Below, in pieces: positions 17,093 through 26,340 of a DNA stretch of 64,000 bases. The position numbers were made by a program, and so were the translations under genes. The first letter of the stretch is position 1; each line of letters starts with the position of its first letter. Where the stretch lies: contig CCFE01000025.1 of NCBI GenBank assembly GCA_000752035.1, forward strand, positions 35,001 through 99,000. Reading direction: 5' to 3'. The notes beneath the pieces were generated by a model. The model searched no databases. It saw only the letters and a list, made by a program, of their open reading frames with translations, and was not told the origin of the DNA. This DNA comes from Bacillus rubiinfantis. GTDB taxonomy: Bacteria > Bacillota > Bacilli > Bacillales > Cytobacillaceae.

Positions 17093-17890
17093 TTTTTCCT
17101 GAAGGAATTTTTCGATTAATTCTATGGAAAATCCTTTGCGGTATAGGGCTTGTTTCATTTTTTGTTCGTATGCAAAGCCGCTGAAATGGACATATTTCCG
17201 ATGGGCTTTATCTCCTTGGTAACGAATCGCTTCGAACTCCTCATCTATTTCATTATTAACCGCAGTTTCCTCTAATACGATTTGAATGATGGCAAACGGA
17301 TATCCCTTGCGAATAAGCTGTTGCTCCAGCTTTTGTTTTTGAATTTTCAGCGAGTCTTTTGTTGGCTTTTTGAAAAATTTTTCCCCAAGTTTAACGGCCT
17401 TTTCGATTTGCTGCTCTAGGGGGAATTCTGTTAATGCCTGTTCAGCCATGCTCTCAGCAATGCCTTTTTCCTTCAATTCGCGCTTAATTGCCTCGGGACC
17501 TTTGTCAGTTGTATTAGCAAGCGTCCGGACAAATGCTTTGGCAAATTCCGCATCATCTATGTAGTTCTGCCTCTTCAGTTTGTGGATAACCTCATGTATT
17601 ACAGGTTCTTCAATTTCTTTTTGAAGAAGATAATCATAGATTTCTTTTTCAGAGCGAATTCTTCTTGCCAAAAATTGAATAGCTGTATTGTAAGCCTTGC
17701 GGATATCATCCTGGTATTGAATTTCCAATAGAGAGAAATTATCTAGCTCCATGCCTTTTTTCAATTGAAACTTTATCAGAACATCACTGTCGACACTGAA
17801 AGCGAATTGCTCACCCTTGCCATAATCCATGAAAATGTTAAACCGATCTTCGCTTTTTTGCTGCGTGGTGATTTTCGTAATGATGGCCAT
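17081..17890 (-). CDS. recX: RecX, regulator of RecA
   Basis: 269 residues of helical three-helix RecX repeats, with the family motifs AIQFLARRIRSEKEIYDYL, QNYIDDAEFAKAFVR and KGPEAIKRELKEKG. RecX binds in the RecA filament groove and modulates recombination. It is longer than Proteobacterial RecX, as usual in Bacillus. It has GGGAGGTGAGAAC before the ATG. Confidence 0.93.
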   Translation of the reverse strand: MAIITKITTQQKSEDRFNIFMDYGKGEQFAFSVDSDVLIKFQLKKGMELDNFSLLEIQYQDDIRKAYNTAIQFLARRIRSEKEIYDYLLQKEIEEPVIHEVIHKLKRQNYIDDAEFAKAFVRTLANTTDKGPEAIKRELKEKGIAESMAEQALTEFPLEQQIEKAVKLGEKFFKKPTKDSLKIQKQKLEQQLIRKGYPFAIIQIVLEETAVNNEIDEEFEAIRYQGDKAHRKYVHFSGFAYEQKMKQALYRKGFSIELIEKFLQEKEKS

Positions 17891-18024
17891 GTTCTCACCT
17901 CCCTCTTACTGTACCATATTTTTTGGGGATTCACTTGGGGTTCGGATAATTTTTTCATGATGTGTATCTTTCCTTTAAATTCAGGTAAAAATGGAAATAG
18001 ATAGTTTATGAAAGGGTGATGACA

Positions 18025-18159
18025 ATGGGTGGCAAGAAGAAAAAAGATATGGGTAAAGGAAAATATTCGTTAACGAGCACACAGGAAGTTTTGTATCAGC
18101 GTGAGTTTAAAATGGCCGACCGCGCCGGAGGCTTTAACGATTCAAAAACCCGGCTTTAA
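18025..18159 (+). CDS. yfhE: YfhE family small protein
   Basis: 44 residues: MGGKKKKDMGKGKYSL, then TSTQEVLYQREFKMADRAGG, very basic at the start. The TSTQEVLYQ core is what I recognise from Bacillus YfhE proteins. The ATG at 18025 has GAAAGGGTGATGAC upstream. It precedes yfhD on the same strand, as in B. subtilis but in the opposite order of transcription distance. Function is unknown. Confidence 0.75.
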   Translation: MGGKKKKDMGKGKYSLTSTQEVLYQREFKMADRAGGFNDSKTRL

Positions 18160-18188
18160 TCGGGGTTTAGTTACTTATTAAGGTTTTT

Positions 18189-18265
18189 CTCCCGGATAGC
18201 GGGGTGTTACTCTCGGATAGCGCGAAGTTACTCTCGGATAGCGCAGCGTTTCTTGCGGATATGAG
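18189..18265. repeat. Tandem repeat of a 21-bp unit (three units plus a partial fourth)
   Basis: Units start at 18189, 18210 and 18231, with a broken unit at 18252. The shared core is CTCTCGGATAGCGC, varying slightly (CTCCCGG in unit 1, CTTGCGG in unit 4). It lies between yfhE and yfhD with no open frame of its own. Confidence 0.85.
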
Positions 18266-18389
18266 TCATTTTTTCACATTCTCGACTTAAGGTTGTAACT
18301 TTTCCCATTCATGAACCACCTTGAATTGTAAATGCTATAAACGAACCAATTTGGTTCTTAATTGCTAACTTCGAAAGGGGTTTTGAGTA

Positions 18390-18572
18390 ATGGGTCGTGC
18401 GCAAGGACATAGAACACGGGATAAAAACAAAGCATCACTTCCACAAGTTCCCAAAAATATGAAATCTGACGGTCGCGATGTGGAATTTTCGCGGGAAATG
18501 GCAGATAGTGCAGACCTTGAAGCACAAGCTAGGTCAAATGCAGCTGAACAACGAGTAAGAAACAAGAAATAG
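18390..18572 (+). CDS. yfhD: YfhD family small protein
   Basis: 60 residues with the family pattern LPQVPKNMKSDG, VEFSREMAD and DLEAQARSNAAEQR. It is hydrophilic and probably disordered to helical. GAAAGGGG lies before the ATG. The family is widespread in spore formers and of unknown function; a spore role is plausible only by distribution. Confidence 0.85.
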   Translation: MGRAQGHRTRDKNKASLPQVPKNMKSDGRDVEFSREMADSADLEAQARSNAAEQRVRNKK

Positions 18573-18585
18573 GGATTTTCTAGAT

Positions 18586-18613
18586 AAAGAAGCAGGCGAC
18601 CCTGCTTCTTTAA
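18586..18613 (+). terminator. Terminator of yfhD
   Basis: AAAGAAGCAGG and CCTGCTTCTTT form a perfect 11-bp stem around a four-base loop. Confidence 0.85.
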
Positions 18614-18698
18614 ATATTTCTAATTGCTCATGAACCCTCTATGGAAACTAACTCCCTACCAAGGCTAACCCGTTTGTTTCACCGAACACCGTATTGTA

Positions 18699-19937
18699 CT
18701 AAACCGCTTTTATTGCGGCTGGATCAGAAGTTAGCAACTCAACGTCTCCATCAATTGGAAAACAGAACGCTTCTGGGTGTTGATTAACAAATTCTGTTAT
18801 TTTTGTTTGTCCTGCTTTTACTAGAAAAATGCGCTCCGAGACTTCTTGAAGCCAAATCACCTCTAAACTCTTACCGTCACTAGGCAATCCTTGAATCAGC
18901 CAGAACGCCTGCTCAGTTTGTTCATTATTTGGGGTCTGTCTAGGAATCAAGCCCTGAGTTGTCTGTTTCTCACCATGCTGTTGCTGGCAAACATACACCA
19001 AGTCCTCTATTATTGCACTGGCCGTTGGAAACATACCTGCTCCTGGCCCCTGCAATGTAATCCGGCCGACAATATCGGAGTAGACATTCACTGCATTTTC
19101 TACCCCCTCCACATGATAGAAGGGATTTTCCTTACCAACCAGGACCGGTTTAACGGAGGCCGTCAACAATTCGCCATCATGACGGATACTTGCCAGATGT
19201 TTAAAACGTAAACCTAACTGTTCAGCCGCCGCAATTAATTCGCTGGTAATAACGGTAATACCCTGACGTTCCACATCGTTCCAATCGGGTTCTGCCCCGA
19301 AGGCAATCCTGCTTAAAATCATCGCCTTATAAAATGCGTCAAATCCTTCCACATCATTGGTAGGGTCTGCTTCGGCATATCCAAGCTGCTGGGCAAGCAG
19401 CAGGCTTTCCGCAAATGACTGCTGCTTTTCCCTCATCTCCGTTAAAATAAAATTAGATGTTCCGTTTAGAATTCCCTGAATTTCGGCAACCCGGTTGATG
19501 TTTAATAATTGTCTAAGCGTTTGGATGACTGGAATGCCCCCGGCAACCGTTGCTTCATACCCCACCGACACCCCTTGCTTATTGGCCATTTCAAGCAGTT
19601 CCTGTCCATGATGGGCAAACATCTCCTTATTAGCTGTTATAATATGACAACCACGTTCAATTGCCTGTTGCAAATAACCGAAGCTAGGATTCTTATCGAC
19701 AATTGCCTCAATAACAACATCAAGTTCGGGGAGCCTCAAGATATCAGCAAAATCAGTTGTTACCAGAACATCACTGTGAATATCCCGTTGTTTCTGTTTA
19801 TTTTTAACTAAGATGGCAGCAACTTCGACGCTTTTGCCTAGAACAGCTGCCAGTGGTTCGGCATGGGATTGAATAGTGCGATATACCCCTTCACCTACTG
19901 TTCCAAATCCCAAAATAGCCACTTTGATTGCCGACAT
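18699..19937 (-). CDS. hom: Homoserine dehydrogenase without ACT domain, SAM-riboswitch controlled
   Basis: 412 residues. It reduces aspartate semialdehyde to homoserine, the precursor of methionine and threonine. NAD(P) binding is LGFGTVGEG near the start; ANKEMFAHHG, GILNGTSNFIL and DVEGFDAFYKAMIL are family signatures. The last 90 residues do not look like the ACT domain that gives threonine feedback in the usual Bacillus Hom. The ATG at 19937 has GGGGTGG five bases before it. A SAM-I riboswitch and terminator lie directly upstream, so it is probably a methionine-dedicated isozyme. It is not next to thrC/thrB. Confidence 0.88.
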   Translation of the reverse strand: MSAIKVAILGFGTVGEGVYRTIQSHAEPLAAVLGKSVEVAAILVKNKQKQRDIHSDVLVTTDFADILRLPELDVVIEAIVDKNPSFGYLQQAIERGCHIITANKEMFAHHGQELLEMANKQGVSVGYEATVAGGIPVIQTLRQLLNINRVAEIQGILNGTSNFILTEMREKQQSFAESLLLAQQLGYAEADPTNDVEGFDAFYKAMILSRIAFGAEPDWNDVERQGITVITSELIAAAEQLGLRFKHLASIRHDGELLTASVKPVLVGKENPFYHVEGVENAVNVYSDIVGRITLQGPGAGMFPTASAIIEDLVYVCQQQHGEKQTTQGLIPRQTPNNEQTEQAFWLIQGLPSDGKSLEVIWLQEVSERIFLVKAGQTKITEFVNQHPEAFCFPIDGDVELLTSDPAAIKAV

Positions 19938-19970
19938 ATAATCCACCCCTTCTGTAAATTTTTTTATAAA

Positions 19971-19998
19971 AAAAACCTCTTCGATAAGAAGAGGTTTT
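19971..19998 (-). terminator. Riboswitch expression-platform terminator
   Basis: AACCTCTTC - TTATC - GAAGAGGTT then a T run on the minus strand. The 5' arm and loop can pair instead with the 3' strand of aptamer helix P1 (GATAAGAGG), the usual antiterminator layout of S-box leaders. Confidence 0.9.
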
Positions 19999-20004
19999 TT
20001 GCCT

Positions 20005-20117
20005 CCTCTTATCTTTCAGATTGAAATTCAATCTGCAGGAATTAGCACCTTTTCAAGAAAATCTTGAAGGTTGCCGGGCTTCATCGGGCCTAGTCCCTCC
20101 GCCGCTCTGGATAAGAG
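20005..20117 (-). ncRNA. SAM-I (S-box) riboswitch
   Basis: Read on the minus strand, the conserved S-box segments follow in order. The P1 strand is CTCTTATCC, then GAGGGACTAGGCCCGATGAA, CCGGCAACC, AAGGTGCTAATTCC, and the closing strand AGATAAGAGG. When S-adenosylmethionine is bound, the downstream terminator should form and hom should be off. Confidence 0.96.
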
Positions 20118-20164
20118 TTTGTTTATTCAAATTTGATTTTTAACTTTTCAGTAATTTAGGAAAA

Positions 20165-20193
20165 ATATTAACTTACTTTTCTTCTAAAGTCAA
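20165..20193 (-). promoter_or_regulatory. SigA promoter of the SAM-riboswitch leader
   Basis: On the minus strand TTGACT (20188-20193) and TAATAT (20165-20170) with a 17-bp spacer, about 50 bases before the aptamer. Confidence 0.75.
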
Positions 20194-20207
20194 TAATAAC
20201 TTTTTTT

Positions 20208-20243
20208 CAAAAAAAGAACCCGCTCTCTTTATTGAGCGGATTC
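20208..20243 (-). terminator. Terminator of argGH
   Basis: GAATCCGCTC pairs with GAGCGGGTTC, followed by TTTTTTT, 12 bases after the argH stop. Confidence 0.9.
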
Positions 20244-20255
20244 GACTCTAATCTG

Positions 20256-21632
20256 TTATTGTTTCAGCTTTCCCTCAGCCAGTTGAATTTGCTGCTGAAC
20301 CTGTTCCGGTGAGGTTCCGCCAAAGCTACTGCGGACGGCGACAACCTGTTCAGGTGCCAATACTTCATAAATATCCTCGCCGAATAGCTCGCTGAATTGC
20401 TGATATTCTTCCATACTTAAATCAAGTAAAAATTTATTGTGCTGGATGGCATACAGGACAATTTTCCCAATTACTTCATGTGCTTTACGGAATGGTAACC
20501 CTTTGCGCACCAAATAATCAGCAATATCGGTTGCATTGGAGAAATCATTACTGATTGCCTTACGCATCACGTCAGTATTGACGGTCATGGTTTCAATCAT
20601 TGGTGCTAACAGTTTCAAGGAACCTTCGAGTGTTTCAGCAGTATCAAACATGCCCTCTTTATCTTCTTGTAAATCTTTATTATAAGCAAGCGGCAGTCCC
20701 TTCAGAACCGTCAATAGACCGATTAAATTGCCATAGGTTCGCCCTGTTTTCCCACGCAACAGCTCTGGTACATCGGGGTTCTTTTTCTGCGGCATGATAC
20801 TTGATCCAGTACAAAAGGAATCATCGAGTTCAATAAATTGAAATTCCTGGCTCGACCACATGACCAGTTCCTCAGAAATTCGTGAAATGTGGGTCATGAT
20901 AATCGCACCAATTGAGAGAAACTCTAGAATAAAGTCACGGTCGCTGACAGCATCCATGCTGTTTGGATAAATCGTATCAAAACCTAATAGTTCCGCAGTT
21001 TTTTCGCGATTTATCGGAAATGTTGTCCCTGCCAATGCCCCTGAACCGAGCGGCAGCCAATTAATCCGTTTCAACGAATCAATTAGTCTCTCCTTATCGC
21101 GCTCAAACATCCAAAAATATGCCATTAAATGATGAGCAAAGGAAACAGGCTGGGCACGCTGCAGATGAGTATACCCCGGTATCAATGTGTCAATATGTTC
21201 TTTTGCCTGTTTCAATAAAGAGCGTTGAACATCCTCCACAAGCGTAATGATTTCTGTTGTTTTTGTCCGTAAGTAGAGATGCATATCGGTCGCTACTTGG
21301 TCGTTACGGCTGCGGCCTGTATGCAATTTTCCGCCGACAGGACCTACTTCTTCAAGCAGTAATTTTTCAATATTCATGTGGATATCTTCATCTTCGATTA
21401 AAAATTCAACTTCACCGCGGTCAAGCTTTTCTTTAATGGCCAGCAGTCCCTGCTTAATTGTTTCGACATCTTCAACAGGAATAATTCCGCATTCACCTAA
21501 CATTTGCACATGAGCCAGGCTTCCGGCGATGTCCTCCTTCGCCAGCTTTTGATCAAAAGTAATCGATGCTGTGAATTCTTCCACCAGCTTGTTTGTTTCT
21601 TTCGTAAAACGTCCGCCCCATAGCTTAGACAT
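20256..21632 (-). CDS. argH: Argininosuccinate lyase
   Basis: 458 residues. It splits argininosuccinate into arginine and fumarate, the last step of arginine synthesis. The fumarase/aspartase-family signature is GSSIMPQKKNP, with the catalytic Ser in that loop; TGRSRNDQVATD and GYTHLQRAQP are also in place. It is the second gene of the argGH unit, with a GGAGGAGCAGC ribosome site. Length is normal and no lesion is seen. Confidence 0.97.
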   Translation of the reverse strand: MSKLWGGRFTKETNKLVEEFTASITFDQKLAKEDIAGSLAHVQMLGECGIIPVEDVETIKQGLLAIKEKLDRGEVEFLIEDEDIHMNIEKLLLEEVGPVGGKLHTGRSRNDQVATDMHLYLRTKTTEIITLVEDVQRSLLKQAKEHIDTLIPGYTHLQRAQPVSFAHHLMAYFWMFERDKERLIDSLKRINWLPLGSGALAGTTFPINREKTAELLGFDTIYPNSMDAVSDRDFILEFLSIGAIIMTHISRISEELVMWSSQEFQFIELDDSFCTGSSIMPQKKNPDVPELLRGKTGRTYGNLIGLLTVLKGLPLAYNKDLQEDKEGMFDTAETLEGSLKLLAPMIETMTVNTDVMRKAISNDFSNATDIADYLVRKGLPFRKAHEVIGKIVLYAIQHNKFLLDLSMEEYQQFSELFGEDIYEVLAPEQVVAVRSSFGGTSPEQVQQQIQLAEGKLKQ

Positions 21633-21705
21633 TTGCTGCTCCTCCTTTACGATTCATGTTGTAATTGTTATTCTTCTGGATTATAGGCAGATTTCATTAA
21701 GAAGA

Positions 21706-21732
21706 CGGCCCCCGAATCTATTTCGGGGGCAT
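21706..21732 (-). other. Intercistronic GC-rich hairpin between argG and argH
   Basis: GCCCCCGAA and TTCGGGGGC (9 bp) directly after the argG stop, with no T run. It is more likely to protect or process the argG message, or to pause polymerase, than to terminate fully. Confidence 0.6.
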
Positions 21733-21735
21733 CTC

Positions 21736-22950
21736 TTATGGTTTTAAAATTGTTTGTTTATTGTTTACTTCCGTATAAACCTTTGTTGGCAGCCCCCATA
21801 GCTTAATAAAGCCAACCGCTGCATTATGGTCGAAGGCATCACCTTTTGTATAGGTTGCCAGCTCTTCATTATATAAGCTATGAGCTGATTTACGAGCCAC
21901 GACGGTATGATTACCTTTGTGCAGTTTGACACGAATGGTGCCTGACACCACTTTTTGCGTCTCTTCGATGAAGGCATCAAGTGCTGACTTTAGTGGAGAA
22001 TACCACAGTCCGTCATAAATAATTTGTGACAGCTTTTGATCCACCTGTGTTTTAAATTGCGTAACCTCACGCGGTAAGGTTAGAAATTCTAATTCTTTAT
22101 GAGCGTTAATCAGAATTAAGGCTGCTGGGTTTTCGTAAACCTCACGTGATTTAATGCCTACTAAGCGGTTTTCGATATGGTCAATACGGCCGACCCCATG
22201 CTTACCGCCAAGCTCATTTAACATTTCGATTAGGGGAACAAGCGGCATTTTAATACCATCGAGTGCAACAGGTACACCTTGCTGGAACTCAATTTCAATG
22301 TATTCCGGTACATCCGGTGTTAATTCAATTGGATTCGTCCAATCGAAGGCTTCCTCCGGTGCCTCAGCCCATGGATTTTCGAGCACTCCAGCTTCACAGG
22401 CGCGGCCCCAAATGTTAGCATCAATCGAGAATGGATTGTCTAAATCAATTGGAATCGGAATCCCATGCTTCTCGGCATAGGCAATTTCCTCATCACGCGT
22501 CATGCCCCACTCACGAACTGGTGCTATCACCTTTAAATCAGGATTTAACGCTTGTATGGATACCTCAAAACGGACCTGATCATTTCCTTTTCCGGTACAG
22601 CCGTGAGCAACAGCTGCCGCTCCCTCTTTTTCCGCTACCTCAACTAATAACTTAGAAATTAACGGGCGAGAAAGTGCTGATGATAACGGGTATTTTCCTT
22701 CATATAAACAATTAGCCTTTAGCGCTGGTAAAATATAATCCTTCGCCAGCATTTCTTTTGCGTCAACAATATACGCCTTAATGGCACCTACATTTAACGC
22801 CTTTGCTTTTATTGCTTCCAAGTCTTTCCCTTCGCCAACATCCAAACCAAGGGCAATTACATCATAGCCATATTTTTCTTGAATCCATTTTACTGATACC
22901 GATGTATCAAGACCACCGGAATAAGCAAGCACAATTTTTTCCTTCGCCAT
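21736..22950 (-). CDS. argG: Argininosuccinate synthase
   Basis: 404 residues. It joins citrulline and aspartate using ATP. The PP-loop AYSGGLDTSVS is at residues 9-18; GCTGKGNDQVRF is also conserved. It is the first gene of the argGH unit, and its promoter overlaps two ARG boxes. Citrulline would have to come from an ornithine carbamoyltransferase encoded elsewhere, since argF is not in this cluster. Confidence 0.97.
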   Translation of the reverse strand: MAKEKIVLAYSGGLDTSVSVKWIQEKYGYDVIALGLDVGEGKDLEAIKAKALNVGAIKAYIVDAKEMLAKDYILPALKANCLYEGKYPLSSALSRPLISKLLVEVAEKEGAAAVAHGCTGKGNDQVRFEVSIQALNPDLKVIAPVREWGMTRDEEIAYAEKHGIPIPIDLDNPFSIDANIWGRACEAGVLENPWAEAPEEAFDWTNPIELTPDVPEYIEIEFQQGVPVALDGIKMPLVPLIEMLNELGGKHGVGRIDHIENRLVGIKSREVYENPAALILINAHKELEFLTLPREVTQFKTQVDQKLSQIIYDGLWYSPLKSALDAFIEETQKVVSGTIRVKLHKGNHTVVARKSAHSLYNEELATYTKGDAFDHNAAVGFIKLWGLPTKVYTEVNNKQTILKP

Positions 22951-22971
22951 TTTCCTCGCCTTACTTTCCTT

Positions 22972-23009
22972 TTTGTATTAAAATTCATCGATTAGTATTA
23001 TTATACATA
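22972..23009 (-). promoter_or_regulatory. Tandem ARG boxes (AhrC/ArgR operator) at the argGH promoter
   Basis: Minus-strand box 1 (22972-22989) is GATGAATTTTAATACAAA and box 2 (22992-23009) is TATGTATAATAATACTAA. They fit TnTGnATwwwwATnCAnA with few mismatches and are two bases apart. Box 2 contains the TATAAT -10 element. Arginine-bound AhrC should repress argGH here. Confidence 0.8.
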
Positions 23010-23100
23010 ATTCTTCACAAAAATAAAGACTATTCTACAGTTAAAAATTTTTCGATTACAGAGATAGTTTTTTTCAAAATGATATACACCCCGACTTTGA

Positions 23101-26100
23101 TTAGCCGCGACCAACAGAAATAGTCCTATTTTTCTGCAGGTGATAAAGTTCTGATACGGTCCGAACAGTGAAATCCTGCTCTGCCGAAGTATCATTTTGA
23201 GTAGTAACCAAGGCTTTCACTGTATCAAAATGGGTATATACCGGCACCTTATAGCGAGTTGCCTGTTCGCGAATATAAAAGCCAAATTTCAGCTTATTAC
23301 GGCCTTGACTTGGGATATTAATAACCGCTTCAATTTTCTGTTTACGGAACAATTGCTCTACAGCCTCTTCATCGTGAACAACCACATCGACTCCAATACC
23401 ATGCTGTTGGAAAAACTCGGCCGTTCCTTCCGTTGCAGCAATTTTGTATCTGGCTGTCAATGCTTCTATTATGGGAAGTGAAGCTAACTTTTCCCGCTGA
23501 GCAATGGAACATAAAAGCGTCGTTTCTTCCATATTCCCCGCTTTGACTGGTAGCGACTTGCGGAGAGCCTCTAAATAATTCAAACCTAACCCGAGGACTT
23601 CACCGGTTGATTTCATTTCCGGCCCAAGCACATGATCGACACCTTTTAGCTTGCCGGAAGAAAATACAGGTGCTTTGACAGAAACATAGTCCGGCTCTGG
23701 CTGCAAGCCTGACGTTTTGCATAAACTTGCAAGTGACTCTCCTAATTGGACTCTAATTGCCCACTCAATCATGGGGATTCCGGTTACCTTACTAATAATC
23801 GGCACTGTACGTGATGAGCGCGGGTTCACCTCTAATACAAAGACTTGATTTTCATAGACAACATATTGGATATTCATTATCCCAATAATCGGTACGGCTT
23901 TGGCAAGTTGGCCAGCGTATTCAACTATGGTCGTCTTTATTTCTACTGACATGGACTGTGGTGGAAATACTGAGATGCTGTCGCCTGAGTGTACCCCGGC
24001 TTTTTCAATATGCTCGAAAATTCCTGGAACAACAATCGTCTCACCATCACTGATGACGTCAATTTCACATTCGAGTCCTGGCATATATTTATCCACTAAT
24101 AACGGCCACATTTTCTCGTTTGCATTTGTTTCAAACTGCTTGATATAATCGCTTAATTCAGTTTGGGAAAAAATTGTAAACATTGCCTGACCACCGATGA
24201 CATAGGATGGCCTTACAAGTACTGGATAGCCTAGTTCCTCTGCGGCAGAAACTAATTCTTCTTTATGGAAAACGGTTTTCCCCTCTATATGTGGGATGTT
24301 TAAATCTTCGAGCAGTTCATAGAATGCTTGGCGATCCTCTAGTCGGTCAACATTTTCCACGGTCGTTCCTAAAATCGTGATACCTTCCTCCTGCAGCTCA
24401 TGTGCCAAGTTAATGGCCGTTTGCCCACCAAACTGAATCAATACCCCTTCGACAGCTTCTTTTTCAATAACATGGAGCACATCTTCAACTGCCAGCGGTT
24501 CAAAATAAAGCCGGTCAGCGACTGAATAGTCGGTGCTCACCGTTTCCGGGTTGTTATTAATTACCACAGCCTGATAACCTTTTTTCTTGATTGCTTTGGC
24601 GGCATGAACGGAGCAGTAATCAAATTCTATTCCTTGACCGATGCGAATCGGGCCGGAACCAATGACAAGAATCTTCCTGGCAGTTGTTGGCTCAACCTCA
24701 TCGACTCCATAATAGGTTGAGTAATAATAAGGCGTGACTGCATCAAACTCCGCTGAACAGGTATCAACCATTTTATATCCAGGCTTAATATTCAGTTCTT
24801 TCCATTTCTGACGGACTTGTTTTTCTGGTACCGCTAAAAGCTGAGCAATTAACTTATCAGCAATATTGAGCATTTTTGCCTGCTTTAACAGCGATTCAGG
24901 CACAGCTGCCCAGCTGTAAGAGGCAAGTTTTTGTTCCAGCGCCACGATAGTGCTGATTTTGTGTAAAAACCATGAGTCGATTTCCGTAAGCTGCTTTATT
25001 TTTTCAAAGGCAATACCGCGTCTGAAAGCTTCCGCGATGATAAACAACCGTTGATCATTGGCTGTTTCCAGGAGTTCATACAGTTCTAGATCAGGCAAAG
25101 ATTGATGGATTTTGCGGCATAGGCCATATACATTCATCTCCATCGAACGAATCGCTTTATTCAATGCGCCTTCAAAGCTACGGTCAATCGCCATTACTTC
25201 ACCCGTTGCTTTCATTTGCGTTCCCAGCGACCGATCTGCCTCAGGAAACTTATCAAACGGAAAGCGCGGCAGTTTGACGACAATATAATCTATTGCTGGT
25301 TCAAATGAGGCGAAAGTGTTCCCTGTGATTGGATTGACAAGCTCATCAAGATGGTAGCCAATTGCACATTTTGCAGCCATCCGGGCTATTGGATAACCGG
25401 TCGCCTTTGAGGCCAATGCTGAAGAGCGGCTAACCCTAGGGTTCACTTCAATAATGTAATAGTCATTGCTTTCCGGATGTAAGGCAAATTGAATATTACA
25501 ACCACCGATAATTTCTAATTCACGAATAACCTTGATGGAAACGTCACGAAGCATTTGATATTGAACATCGGTTAGCGTTTGCGATGGGGCTACAACCATT
25601 GAATCTCCGGTATGAACACCTACGGGGTCGATGTTTTCCATGTTACAAACGATGATGCACGTATCATTGGCATCTCTCATGACCTCATATTCAATTTCCT
25701 TCCAGCCTTTGATGCTTTTTTCTACCAGTACTTGGTGAATCGGACTGGCGGCAAGTCCTTTTTTCAGGACAACTTCCAATTCTTCCTCATCATGGGCAAA
25801 TCCACCGCCTTCACCGCCTAGTGTAAACGCTGGGCGAATGATGACTGGGAAACCAATTTCACGGACAAACTTAACCCCTTCCTGATAGCTTTGGATAATT
25901 GCTGACTCAGGAATCGGTTCACCGATTTTCAGCATAAGGCTGCGGAACCGTTCGCGGTCTTCGCCGTTTTTAATCGATTCAACGGATGTCCCTAACAGCT
26001 GGACATCATATTTTTTCAAGATTTTTTGCTCGTACAGCTCAACAGTTAGATTCAAACCCGTCTGACCGCCAAGTGTACCAATCACCCCATCAGGGCGTTC

Positions 26101-26340
26101 CTTTTGAATAATTTTTTCGATTGCCGCCACAGTCAGCGGTTCGATATATACTTTATCGGCAACGGCCTCGTCCGTCATAATCGTCGCCGGGTTATTATTA
26201 ACCAATACAACTTCCAAGCCTTCTTCTCTTAAAGCAATGCAAGCTTGCGTACCGGCATAATCAAATTCAGCTGCCTGCCCAATGACGATTGGGCCTGAAC
26301 CGATGACAAGCACTTTTTTTAAGTCTTTATTTAACGGCAT
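23101..26340 (-). CDS. carB: Carbamoyl-phosphate synthase large subunit, arginine type
   Basis: 1079 residues. It makes carbamoyl phosphate from bicarbonate, ammonia and two ATP. Two homologous ATP-grasp halves are visible, each starting with a KVLVIGSGPI-type strand and each carrying ATP-grasp motifs such as EVNPR(V/S)SR. An MGS-like allosteric domain occupies the last 130 residues. The ATG at 26340 (MPLNKDLKK) has GGGAGAG upstream and overlaps carA by 14 bases; an upstream ATG would extend into carA. Its place after argD marks it as the arginine-regulated set rather than pyrAA/pyrAB. Confidence 0.93.
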   Translation of the reverse strand: MPLNKDLKKVLVIGSGPIVIGQAAEFDYAGTQACIALREEGLEVVLVNNNPATIMTDEAVADKVYIEPLTVAAIEKIIQKERPDGVIGTLGGQTGLNLTVELYEQKILKKYDVQLLGTSVESIKNGEDRERFRSLMLKIGEPIPESAIIQSYQEGVKFVREIGFPVIIRPAFTLGGEGGGFAHDEEELEVVLKKGLAASPIHQVLVEKSIKGWKEIEYEVMRDANDTCIIVCNMENIDPVGVHTGDSMVVAPSQTLTDVQYQMLRDVSIKVIRELEIIGGCNIQFALHPESNDYYIIEVNPRVSRSSALASKATGYPIARMAAKCAIGYHLDELVNPITGNTFASFEPAIDYIVVKLPRFPFDKFPEADRSLGTQMKATGEVMAIDRSFEGALNKAIRSMEMNVYGLCRKIHQSLPDLELYELLETANDQRLFIIAEAFRRGIAFEKIKQLTEIDSWFLHKISTIVALEQKLASYSWAAVPESLLKQAKMLNIADKLIAQLLAVPEKQVRQKWKELNIKPGYKMVDTCSAEFDAVTPYYYSTYYGVDEVEPTTARKILVIGSGPIRIGQGIEFDYCSVHAAKAIKKKGYQAVVINNNPETVSTDYSVADRLYFEPLAVEDVLHVIEKEAVEGVLIQFGGQTAINLAHELQEEGITILGTTVENVDRLEDRQAFYELLEDLNIPHIEGKTVFHKEELVSAAEELGYPVLVRPSYVIGGQAMFTIFSQTELSDYIKQFETNANEKMWPLLVDKYMPGLECEIDVISDGETIVVPGIFEHIEKAGVHSGDSISVFPPQSMSVEIKTTIVEYAGQLAKAVPIIGIMNIQYVVYENQVFVLEVNPRSSRTVPIISKVTGIPMIEWAIRVQLGESLASLCKTSGLQPEPDYVSVKAPVFSSGKLKGVDHVLGPEMKSTGEVLGLGLNYLEALRKSLPVKAGNMEETTLLCSIAQREKLASLPIIEALTARYKIAATEGTAEFFQQHGIGVDVVVHDEEAVEQLFRKQKIEAVINIPSQGRNKLKFGFYIREQATRYKVPVYTHFDTVKALVTTQNDTSAEQDFTVRTVSELYHLQKNRTISVGRG

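Noticed and set aside
21937..21960. GGTGCCTGACACC word in argG, similar to the arm of the MerR terminator at 39209 and to a word in argC near 31407.
   Set aside because: Within codons of conserved residues (VSGTI in ArgG); shared short words do not show a repeat element without genome-wide counts.
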